Positions 20,366-30,673 of a DNA stretch of 64,000 bases are shown here, in pieces (position 1 is the first letter of the stretch; each line of letters starts with the position of its first letter). The notes below the pieces were generated by a model that had not been told where the DNA came from, made no database searches, and saw nothing but the letters and a program-made list of their open reading frames with translations. This DNA is from Filosporella fistucella (lineage: Eukaryota; Ascomycota; Leotiomycetes; Helotiales), in assembly GCA_030077755.1 (NCBI GenBank), contig JAQJZZ010000002.1, positions 1,488,001 through 1,552,000 of the forward strand, written 5' to 3'. The position numbers and the translations under genes are program-made.

Positions 20366-21701
20366 ATGCCGCCAATACTCCCACTCCCACTACCACCGCT
20401 CTGCCTTCCCAACTCCAACTCTACCGTAAACCTTCAAGCCATAGACACAACTCTTCGTCTCTATGTACGCTCCGAAAACTTTCTCAATCCTGTGATTGAA
20501 GGTCATGAAATCTACAATTGTCCTACCATGGCATTCCTCATAACACTTCCCGCTACAGCCACAAGTCCAATGAGAAGAGTACTCTTTGATGCTGGAGGAC
20601 GAAAGGATTACTGGAACTATTCTCCTTTGGTGACTGAGAGATTTGAAAAGGGTGTTAATGTAAAGGGCTTGCGATGTGATATGGGAATTGATGAGGTATT
20701 AGAGCATGGTGGAATCCATTTGGAAGAAATTGAGAGCGTAATTTGGAGGTACGTGGATTCATCATTTACCCTCGGAGAATCCCAGGAATTGATTTTCATC
20801 TTCTAGTCACTGGCATTTCGATCATATTGGAGATATGTCCAAGTTTCCACCCCAAGTAGATATCGTTGTTGGACCTGGTTTCAAGGACAATCTCCTACCA
20901 GGATATCCAACTAATCCAGAATCGGCGTTGTTGGAAACAGATTACAAGTGAGCTTTTCGAGTTTTGACCTGTTGGATGAAGACTTGCAGCCACAAAGAAA
21001 CTCAATACTGAGAAAATTTCCGCAGTACTCACCAGGTCAATGAACTCACCTTCTCACCCAACTTCACAATCGGAGACTTTAAAGCTTTCGACTACTTCAA
21101 CAACGGCTCTTTCTACCTGTTAAATGTTCCTGGTCATGCAACAGGTCACATGTGTGGTCTAGCACGCACTACGGAAACAACATTTGTATTACTCGGCGCT
21201 GACACTTGTCATTTTCCAGGAGCTTTGCGTCCATCAGGTTTTATCCCTCTGCCAGAAACAATCATTTCAACAGAAGTAGGATTGGACAAATATTTCCCTA
21301 ATCCATGTCCATGTGAAGCATTCGGAGACCGCCACCCCGCTTCTACACCCGAGGAAAAAAGAACGACAGCTTATTACACAGCTAGTCGAGCTCCGGGATC
21401 AGCTTATCTAGACCCGGAAACAGCAGACAAGAGTATTCAGTCCATGAAAGCTTTCGATGCAAGCGCCAATGTATTTGTGTGTTTAGCACATGACCCTTCC
21501 CTTTTCGAGGTCTTACCGCTGTTCAATCAGGACAACGGTAGTAGCATCAATGACTGGAATGCCATGGGATACAAGGAATCTACGCAGTGGAGATTCTTGA
21601 ATGAGTTGCCTAGAAATGGGCAGAAGGGGAGGGAGCCCATCGTCTTTGGATTCTGGAGAGCTGAGAGGAGGGTTGAGGTTGAAGAAGCGATGAGAAAGTA
21701 G
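20366..21701 (+). CDS. Metallo-beta-lactamase-fold lactonase (AHL-lactonase / pyridoxolactonase type)
   Basis: Exons 20366..20748, 20807..20947 and 21026..21701 encode 399 residues. The zinc motif SHWHFDHIGD (HxHxDH, residues 129-134) forms across the first splice; a third His follows in VPGHATGH near residue 211 and an Asp in LLGADTCH. Upstream TMAFLITL and RVLFDAGG are usual for quorum-quenching-type lactonases. The enzyme should open a lactone ring in the cytosol. It is longer than bacterial AHL lactonases (about 250-270 residues), with an extended C-terminal half. It follows the FAD monooxygenase on the same strand and shares a candidate operator with it. Confidence 0.9.
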
Positions 21702-22092
21702 GACAAGAGAAAGCTTCATATCACAAATCATTTTGTAACAAAAGGGAACTTGAAATATTCTTATGACTGAAATAAGCCAGCAGATCACTTGGGAACGAAG
21801 CGAACTATCTGGGCAACGCAGAGATCCAATGCTACGATGTCAATCTTTATGAGTTTTGCAATGCTCCTCGTAATACGAATTCTGCGGTCGGAAATAACAC
21901 AGATACGTGCGTGGCTTTTATAAGCCAATGAATATGATTACTTGCATCACGACTGAATTAATAGAGCATGATGCATTTCCAATCAAGATGCCTGTTCCTC
22001 AGCCTCCGTACCAGCTGGGCGATTATAGAATTGTGGCAGGATGAACCCCCAACAAACATCATCACCTTTATATACGATACAACATTAACTAG
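21702..22092. other. Intergenic region
   Basis: About 390 bp at the right end of the catabolic block. No convincing frame, repeat or regulatory dyad was seen. Confidence 0.5.
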
Positions 22093-22828
22093 TGTATAAT
22101 CTTTTACTTGTCATCACTTTGTAGTAGTGAATTCTTTCCTGACCTAGGGGTCAAATTTGAGGAAACGGAGGAGGAAGAGAATTTCGTATACCACACTCTC
22201 CATATGTGCTGCTTGACGACGCAGATACTTGCAATTGGGGCCTTATCATACTCACAAGCCCACACCAGCGAATTATGCCCTCCATTTTTGAAGGAGCCCC
22301 TGGAAAAAATCACACTGAACGGGTATGAATCGTATCTTTCAGCGAAGAAGATAGCTGTCTGTTCGTACAAGCCCCTTGCATGCGTAGGCGGCCTTGTCGG
22401 CGGGGACGTTATTGTGTTTGAACTCAAAAGCCAACATCCACAAAGTAATGCTCGACTGAAAATTAGCCATAGAGAGATAATTTCAACCCAGAGCTAAAGC
22501 AAATCCACAGAAACGAATAGAAGTCCTAGACGGAAAAGCACTGGAAGTGGGAAATCAACCTTTGTTATTGTGTGCCTCTATTGCAGACATTGCGGATTCA
22601 TGGGGAGAAGCTGTTCTTATACCTCAAGGAGGTTCCACTTATAGAGAAGACTTATTCTCGGTCATTATTGGTGGTGGTGTAATAAAACTACACCATTACG
22701 ACGTCAAAGACGACAAACCTGAACTAGGCTCTGCTGTGAAGGCACTTATATATCAGCAAGTACCACACTGGAATGCTTTCATAGCATTGTCCATTTCCGT
22801 CTCTGCATCTGAGCAGCTGCTGCTTTAG
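22093..22828 (+). pseudogene. Remnant of an unidentified fungal protein, N-terminal-like part
   Basis: Two open blocks, 22093..22444 and 22500..22828, join in frame across a GTAATG...AAAG intron. The joined product includes SYSQAHTSELCPPFLKEP, ACVGGLVGGDVIVFELKSQ, RIEVLDGKALEVGNQPLLL and SVIIGGGVIKLHHYDVKDD. The sequence looks like real protein, but the first in-frame ATG is internal (about 22204) and the frame ends abruptly in GAGC-rich DNA. I do not recognise a domain. It may be the front half of the gene whose rear half lies near 28.2-29.4 kb. Function unknown. Confidence 0.5.
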
Positions 22829-23199
22829 CCTGAGCTATGGGTGAGCAGGCCGAAGCCGAGGGCGAGCACGGCCGGAGCACACGCTAAGCAAGCCTGAGCA
22901 TGCATTAAAAGTATCCGCAGGAGCTTGTTTTGGCTCCCTTCAAGCCCGGTTACGCTTTCCTTGTCTTGTTTCTTAGGGGGGGTCCTATTTTGGCTCCGAC
23001 AAGGATCCCTCCGGAACTCTTTTTGGATCTACATTTGCTTATATTCACGTGATACTCGAGGACATTTTTATAAAGTCCCACCTATAACTAGGGCTAGGGT
23101 TCTCTATTTAATAGCCCTTAGCTCAATCTATTAGTCCATAAATTAAGAATTAAGAAAATTCCTATTTACAACAGCTGCAGCGTATCATTGTCACGTGAT
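22829..23199. other. GAGC-rich and repetitive-looking intergenic DNA
   Basis: The first 75 bp (22827-22900) are rich in GAGC and GCCGA, resembling 28193-28228. A TAGGGCTAGGG stretch follows near 23090 and a TCACGTGA palindrome near 23192. No gene is visible. Confidence 0.5.
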
Positions 23200-23500
23200 C
23201 TCGCTTGCTAATCCCCTCATCCACACAAGGCTGGGTAGGGTGCCTCCAGTCTCGGCTTAGCCACTCACAAGCCTGCCAAGGTTATTGCATGGATGACATT
23301 TCGCAGACCTTGTGCAGCTCCCACGAGGCTGGTAGGGTGCCTCCAACCAGCCAGCTCAGTCCATGTACTGACACCTTCTATTGTATCTATTTCCCGCTGC
23401 ATCACGCTCGTGAGGCTGCGGTAGGGTGCCTCAGCTCACGCCAAAATAACGCTCACTGTATCACTATCGTGAGCATATAGGGTGCTTCCGCTTCAGTCAA
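23200..23500. repeat. Degenerate tandem repeat with TAGGGTGCCTCCA core
   Basis: The core TAGGGTGCCTCCA or a close variant occurs at 23236, 23333, 23422 and 23478 (spacing 97, 89 and 56 bp). It is usually preceded by CRCGAGGCTG or CGTGAGGCTG. The repeats end about 130 bp before the likely start of the Est1-type/C2H2 gene, so they may lie in its promoter. Confidence 0.65.
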
Positions 23501-23629
23501 CTCTTCAAATCTGACGGCAGCTCCAAAGTTGCGCTCACATAACCATTTTTCTCACGACGCTTTGAATACTTACCCTAGGGGTCCTACATTTGATTGAGCA
23601 TAGGAGGTCGGGCTCCAACACTCGACACC

Positions 23630-26600
23630 ATGGAGACTCCAGGAGTACTACTACTTGTGTTATTCCTGCTTTTCATTTGCAGAAGTTTTCAGTATGGGAA
23701 TTTCACATCGTTCGAAGGTCTTTCGCCAGTCGCCAGCATCACAGGAAATGCGGTTGTGATTGTTACATTGTATGTAAATGTTTTATCTGATTTGGAATGG
23801 AAGCAATTATTGACCTCGTCACAGAGAGGCTCACCAGGCTGATCAAGTCACCCTTTCGACTCAGGAGTCGTCGGGTCCCGGCTGTCCGACGAGTAGAGCC
23901 CTTCTACACTCGATTAGCAGCTACCAACAACGTGTTGTGCCATCAGCAGGACCTTCAAACTCATCTGCCATCGACGTTGAAGCTTCACTCAACAACTCTC
24001 CAGTTCAGGCTGAAGGATCTCCCCCCAACAACGTTGCCATTGAGGTTGCATTTCACGTCGCGAACACTAGCAATGCAACAGCCGCTGGGCAATCACATTC
24101 AAATCATCTTTATCTGTCTAGAGGACACGCCGGAAGCCAGAGGACACAATCGAATGATGATTCTCCTTTAGGAAACGATACCCGATCGCAAAATGATTTC
24201 ACAGATCGCTGGATTGCTCATTTAAGGAAGACCAACGATAAGAAACGCAAGAGCCAGCATTGGAAGGACGATGTTCCATCACTCAAGTCGCCAAAAGCGA
24301 ATCCTGCACCAAAGGTTGGGTTGGCTGCGTTAGCAGCTTGTCCACTCTTCCTTGCTACTCTCGACCAGGACAAGAGAAGAAAACGCCAAAAGACGCACGA
24401 CCAAGAAGAACCATCAGCTACAACTTCACATGAACCACAAAATGTGATAACGCAGCCAGACACCCGACCTATCTCACAAGAACAACTAATTGCAGAAGTA
24501 AAAGGCATCTATGCTGGTCTTGTGATGGTCGAGGCAAAATGTATCGAGGTCGATAACAAGCAGGCCACACTCGCCGCCTCAGGAGCCCCATTGACCTTTA
24601 ATAACGAACAATGGCAAGCTCTCATCGCATTACATCGCACATTACTCCATGAGCACCATGACTTTTTCCTTGCCAGTCAACACCCTTCAGCCAGCGCAGC
24701 CCTTCGCAGGCTAGCTTCCAAATACGCAATGCCAGCTAGGATGTGGCGGCATGGCATTCTCAACTTTCTAGAGTTACTAAGACACAGGCTGCCGGCTTCT
24801 CTAGATCACATGCTTGCGTTCATTTCCTTGGCATATTCAATAATGACATTGCTATACGAGACTGTCCCTGTGTTTGAAGATACGTGGATAGAGTGTTTGG
24901 GTGACCTTGGACGCTATCGAATGGCTATCGAAGCCAAAAACATTCAAGATAGAGAAGCCTGGACCGGTGTGGCAAAGCATTGGTACACGAAAGCATCTGA
25001 TAAAGCACCTACGACAGGCCGATTGTATCATCACCTTGCAATCTTGGCCAGACCAAATGCTTTGCAGCAATTGTTCTATTTCTCGAAATCTCTTTGTGTG
25101 GCAATACCTTTTACCTTTGCGCGAGAATCGATTCTTACAATCTTCGACCCTGTTCTTGATGTAGACCCCGCTCACGGTCAACTGAGAATTCCTCCTCTCG
25201 ATATGGCTTTCGTTAAAGCACATGGGCTTCTATTCACGAATAAAAACTTAGACGGCTTCGAGCGCCCATACCATGAGTTCATTGGATTATTGGACAATCA
25301 AATTGGTCGAGTCACTCGGAAGTTCATGGAACAGGGCTATCATATCGCAATTGCAAACACTGTTGCAATGCTCGGGTTTGGGTTAAACGATAATCCCCTC
25401 ATGACAGCCATCAAGTCATCGCTTGAGTATCCTAGCGCCTTCGAAGATCTTCCATTGAACAATCACTCCTTTCAAGCCGCTCGAAATATGGCCAATGCAA
25501 CTCTCGAGACTGTTCTTCAAAGATTGGGAGATCCAAACGTTCTACCTTGTGTTCACGTCTCCCTAGCATTCATGCATTGCATGTCTTGTCATCCTCGTAC
25601 TAAACACCTCATTCAAGTTGACTTCCCATGGAAATCGCTCGCAGAATTTCTCAACAATCTCTTGGATATTTATGACACATCTCATGGCATGATTGAAAGG
25701 GACACCTTTCCACACCCAGAAGGGGCTAAAGCTCGTCCATTTCCTGAGGATTTTGCTATGCGCGGGCTGCTATGGGCGGAAGAGTACTTCCCAAGTGAGT
25801 GGTTCTCTGGAGATATTGACGACGATGATAAAGCAACAAATCTGGATTCGATGATACCTCAGCGAAAGGAGAGGATCTTTTGGCTCGCTGCTCGCATTGC
25901 TAAGGGATTTCCGTCTTGTCTGAAATATGAACCCGCCTCCTATAACCCTTTTCACACTGAGTTCAACAAGGCACGGTTCTCTACCTCGTTGCGTTCGTCA
26001 TCTTCCGATTACTCGTCAACTACCATTGAGACCTCTCAATCATCTTCAAAACTTGAGGCTTCTTCTATCAGTTGCTCCCTTGCAGAGCTAGAAAGAAGCA
26101 TATCACGCCGTTCACTGGACGACGACCCACTTCTGAACGGAATACATGCTACACTAAGTCTTCCAATGGATGCATTGGAGGACTTTCTTGAGGGGTCCCT
26201 CAATGTATCACAACCGAGCTCTGAGGACCGGTCCTACTTCACCAAACATTGTCCTGAAAGTCTCGAGAGCTGGCTCTCGGATTTGGTCAATCTGGATATT
26301 GCTTCCGATGGAAGCAAAGAAGTCGAAGAAGTTCAGACAGAAACAGAACCTGACAGCTGTGTTGCAGGTGTTGCAGCGGAATTAATGCCATATTTCCGAG
26401 GTGTGATTTCTGCCGACCTGCTAGTCCTTTCCCAGACTGGAGATGGTCTTGACGGTGGCAAAGATCTGGACCACAGTTTCAGGTCAAATCAGGAAAATGA
26501 TGATCAAGAACAGCAAGACCCCAAGGAGAAAGAAATGCAATGTGTCCACAGCCTTCCAGCAATACCAAACAGCGACAAGCTCTCTTACACAACTCCACCG

Positions 26601-27153
26601 ACACCTTTCCAAGCTGATGAACGATCGCCCTCAGAACCACTCACCAAAGTTCCCAGGCATACCCCTCCTTTCAAGTTCTCTGCCACAACGCCCTCAGGTC
26701 TACTTCCCTCTCTAGAGGCTAGCTCATCTCCAAGCTCACCAAAACCACACACTTGCCCCCACTGCAATAAAGCATTCGCTCGCGTCAGTGACATGAAGTG
26801 AGTCGCGTTCTCCCCCTTGCTAAGCCCGCCTTCACTCATTCACCTCTTCCATTTTAATTTCCTTCGAACCTACACCTCGACTAACAACCTCCAGAAAACA
26901 CATTAAATACCACACCAAACCAATCAGCTGTCCGGTCCAAGGTTGCGGCTACTCATGTGGCCGACAAAGAGATCTCATCAGGCATCAACACGGATTCCAC
27001 ACGGAAATTTTTGGGGGAGAAGAATTTTCTTGTCCATTTGAGGAGTGTAAGAAGTCGGGGGTGAAATTCTCGAGGAAGGATAATTTGGGGAGGCATTTGA
27101 GGCGACGGCATGGTGGGGCTGGAGATGAGGGAGGTGACGGTGAGTTCGAATAA
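23630..27153 (+). CDS. Est1-type DNA/RNA-binding domain protein with C-terminal C2H2 zinc fingers
   Basis: The main exon (open from about 23813 to 26797) joins exon 26895..27153 across a GTGAGT...CCAG intron. The central part, AKHWYTKASDK...GRLYHHLAILARP...LFYFSKSLCVAIPF (discontinuous), matches the Est1/SMG7-type DNA/RNA-binding domain. The tail carries a finger CPHCNKAF..DMKKHIKYH, then CPVQGCGYS..RHQHGFH and CPFEECKKS..NLGRHLRRRH. Est1-type domains occur in telomerase and nonsense-mediated-decay factors; the fused fingers suggest nuclear DNA binding. The start is uncertain because the long frame has no N-terminal ATG. A model with a first exon 23630..23769 spliced to 23825 sums to 1123 residues, but its first residues (LLLVLFLLFIC) are oddly hydrophobic. 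Confidence 0.75.
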
Positions 27154-27540
27154 GTCTGTGTTCTGTAAGATGAACTGCACTGTAATGATGTGTACGAATT
27201 GATGAATGTTACTCAGTCGTTCATTCGTAGGCGGGCACCCCTTGTGATAGAAGCGAGTTTGAGAGCGCTCAGGTTCGAAAAGGGGCTCGGTTCGCTCCGC
27301 GACCCCGCCATGCCCCGCATCTGGTATCTTCCTCGAATAGGTTCATCGAAACTTCTACACTCAGAAATCTCAAGGAATTTTTCATAGTAGTTTTCCATTA
27401 GAATATTTCATCTAGAAACTTAAAGAAAGACTAGACTAATGGAAATAAAAGGCAAAACAGGGGAAATTGGAAATATTACGTGCGGCTTAACGTTATCTTA
27501 TCGGTGCCTCAAGTACGGATTTTGAGGAATAAATACCGCA

Positions 27541-27871
27541 GGAGAGATCCTCTTGCACATTGTAGCTAAGAGCCGTGGCCTCCGCCTTGCTCACCTTCTC
27601 TTAAACCGTGGAGCGAAGGTCAATGCCAGAATTATTTCTCAGCAGACGCCTTTACACTACTTGATACGATGTCATGAATTCGATGAACGATCTAGTTCCT
27701 ATTCTTAAGATGTTGTTAGAGCATGGCGCCGACCCGAATGCGCGAACTAGCTTCGATACTACGGCACTCATGTACGCAAATGAGAGACGTAATCTTCAGG
27801 TGATCAAAGCACTGAAAGAGAATAGCGGCATAGAATCCCCCGAGGATATTTTACAGCCCTTGAGCACATAA
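27541..27871 (+). pseudogene. Frameshifted ankyrin-repeat relic
   Basis: One frame (from about 27541) reads LLHIVAKSRGLRLAHLLL, NRGAKVNARIISQQTPLHYL, and then stops. The next frame, from about 27674, reads LVPILKMLLEHGADPNAR, TSFDTTALMYANERRNLQV. Together they spell two to three ankyrin repeats (TPLHYL, LLEHGADPNAR) broken by a shift near 27675. No clear start or end exists. The following sequence to about 28080 is partly open but not recognisable. Confidence 0.65.
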
Positions 27872-28192
27872 ATATTGCAATACAAGATGGAAGATGAGCT
27901 GGACTAATGGATGAATTTATTAAGGACAGGCTCCTCAAATTTTTCGGACCTGAAACCTTTGACCACAAGGTATCGTCACAAGGGCTCTCCTATTGTTATG
28001 TTGGCGGTTGTCTCTCAAACCCCCCTCCAATATGCAGAACGTCTAATCACTGCTAGCTTTGATACCAGTAGGTGTCGCACGTGCAAATCTGCTCTATATA
28101 CTTATTAGTTCTTTAATCCCAATGATCTTCACACAACTCTTAGTAGTTTAATACAGGACCTTTGCTCTTCGGTTATTTAGAGTAAGGCTATT

Positions 28193-28228
28193 CGCCGAAG
28201 CTGAGCCGAAGCTGAGCCGAGCCTGAGC
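28193..28228. repeat. GAGCCGAAGCT short tandem repeat
   Basis: GCCGAAGCTGA is repeated about 2.5 times and continues as GCCGAGCCTGAGC. It closely resembles the GAGC/GCCGA-rich stretch at 22827-22900. The stretch immediately precedes the second block of decayed coding sequence. Confidence 0.6.
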
Positions 28229-29385
28229 AAAGGCGGTGTTGGTCACGTGAGCCTGAAGATTGGAAAGTGTCGACATTCCCGTGGTATAACATTGGTGCCT
28301 TTTGGTGTCCCCACGACTGAAGGACCAACATTTAACATCTACGAAAAGTTGGTAATCGGTGCAATAGTTTCGCATACTCCATATCCTCTGGTTCCAGAAG
28401 AATGCAGAAAGGCTTCTGAACCGTATCTCCAGCCATTGGGTACAGAGGCAGACTACTGGCAACTGGCTGAGAGACAGATCATGTTTCAAGGCAATCAGTA
28501 CGTAGGGCTTCAGTTAGGATATGTACTTGTACATAGCAAAATCAAGAGTCGCTGCTTGAAAAGAATTTTGTTTGAGGGGTGGCATATTTTGCCGGACTTT
28601 CGAACACTATTCCAGCCATGGGGCTTCCAGATCAGTCTCTGTACAGGTGTTGCAAGAAGGGTAGCAATCAAGGATCTCTTCGATGCTTCAATATTTTCGT
28701 AAATTGACAATGTCTGGCCTCCAAGTGGGATGACATCAAAGCCAGTGTACGGCAAGCTTTCTCTGAAACGATAGATTTTCACCACTATACCAGAAGCTTA
28801 CAAGGTCCTCAACGAGAATGCCTCCTGAAGCTCATCGCCTTCGTCCTCGAGATTCTACAGGATATAGGTGTAGATGCGACAGGAAAGCAGTTGAAACTTC
28901 TTTGGCCACATGAAACTAGCTGCTCATACACAACTTCGTGGCAGTGCAGTAAATCAAATTTTTGGGCGCGGCTCCTCAAAGACTCACCTGCATGCGAAAC
29001 ATCTGCAGCGGCAACAACTATTTGTCTCGAAGCTCCTGGGAATCAATGTAAGATGAATCACGCCCCGATCTGGACTGGACAGGGGGCTCTTTTGGCCATT
29101 GCTGTCAGTAAAGTCGTTGGTGCTAAATCACCTATCATTGCTGGTCGGGTGCAACCGACACTTCTACCGACGCTTCACAATGGCCAGCAATACTGGATTG
29201 AATAACCTGATGGAGATATCTGGGTGTATACGACTAAGGCACCGAATACAGATGTTCAGCTAACGGTCAAAGTGAATCATTTACCAAAAGGACTATCGCT
29301 TTTTCGTAATTGGGAGGTCTTGATGGAGAAACAAGATGCTATGTTTGAGGCTGAGGAAGTGGTGGCATTTGGGACTACAGAGTAA
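28229..29385 (+). pseudogene. Decayed unidentified fungal gene, C-terminal-like part
   Basis: The first frame has no ATG (a GTG at 28247) and reads ITLVPFGVPTTEGPTFNIYE, LQPLGTEADYWQLAERQIMF and LFQPWGFQISLCTGVARRV, to a TAA at about 28700. Coding sense resumes in another frame near 28752 (ETIDFHHYTRSLQGPQRECL, GKQLKLLWPHE, RLLKDSPACET), hits an in-frame TAA just after QQYWIE at about 29203, and continues in the same frame (WVYTTKAPNTDVQLTVKVN, MEKQDAMFEAEEVVAF) to about 29385. At least one shift and two stops make this a pseudogene. The protein family is not one I can name; a function is not claimed. Confidence 0.65.
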
Positions 29386-30673
29386 AGTTGAAGGAAGGCC
29401 ACCTTATTTTTCGTTTATAATTGAATACATGAGCGCTGAAGTTGTATAAACCTTCTGACTTACACGTATGTAGACATTATATATTCACTAGCATTCTCAT
29501 GAAGTGATTAATCGCAAGCTAATATGAATATAATCATGTTGTCGATCACTATACCCTAATAGAATAGAATTTTCGAGCTGTTCTCGTCAATAGTTGAAGC
29601 AATTTGAAATCCACTGGCCGGAATAATTCAATCAAATGCTAGCTTTTCTTGTCGGTCACTAGTCGCACAGAGACTCCCTTGGCTATCTGATCGAAAAATG
29701 AAGACGACTTCTCCTCAGTCCCGCCACCCTGTAAATTCTCAGATTGATCACGGTAAAGATACAGAAGAGGCAAGATATTATTTCCCCATGTCTCAAGTCC
29801 TCCGTGTCGTGATCTCAATGCAATCCCGGCCTAGGCAATGACTCCAAGTAACTAAGTGATGACGGGAAGAAACAGCCATTGCTATTGGATGGAAACGAAA
29901 GTCACCAGAGTATGAGTCAGCCTGATGATCATGTTTGACTTCTTAATCCCGGATTGACCGGCAAATGATGCATCACGAATACTCTTTGACATAGCAGACG
30001 CGATGTTTTGTATGGCATAGGTGAATTTGTCGTCTGTACCGCAGGTGAATTGAATCGTCGATAATCGATTGAGGGTAATAGTGGATGAGGTTCTGGACGA
30101 GTGGATCGAATCCAGCGGATAAACAAACCGCTAAACAGCCAATTACAGCAAAGCTTCTACAGGTTTCAATTAGAACACTGCTTCTTCCCTTGGGGACATT
30201 GGCTCCTAAGTCCATTGAAAGCACTCACTTTCCCTTCAATTTCTAGACAAGCTTCAAACTCCCATGTGGGTCTCTGCTCGCTGAATCGAATGATTTCAGA
30301 TTAGCAAGAACTCGCCTTCCTCTGCAGAACTAAACACAAGCATGTTGACCCAACGCTACAGTACCAGGGAGAAGGAGAGAGGTTTTTGAGAGAGTACTCA
30401 GCCAGCAGATTATAGAATTTAAGGATATGGTATTCCATTGCGGTTGTTGACACCCGTCATATTGTTTAAGTGTTAGAAAAATAGCGACCAATGAGCATAC
30501 CGAGATCAGGAGTAGTACTATTTCACCCACGCACCAAGTTTGCAGCTGATCAAGATATTGGTAAGAGGGCAACCGAATCCCAAATTTTGATTTCTCCTGA
30601 AGTTTCAATTTCCGCACAAAGGGTATATTCAATTGCATTATACAGAATTCTTACAGGCTAAAGTGCCAATGGC
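29386..30673. other. Gene-free stretch between the decayed gene and SLX4
   Basis: About 1.3 kb, moderately AT-rich. Short frames (for example 29929..30126 and 30330..30638, minus strand) show no domain and no splice pattern that joins them. The last part is the SLX4 3' region. Confidence 0.5.

Noticed and set aside
23080..23105. TAGGGCTAGGG stretch as an interstitial telomere repeat
   Set aside because: Only about two imperfect units; too short and not a TTAGGG tract.
21702..23630. CRISPR-like array among the spaced repeats
   Set aside because: Spacing and repeat identity are irregular and the genome is eukaryotic.
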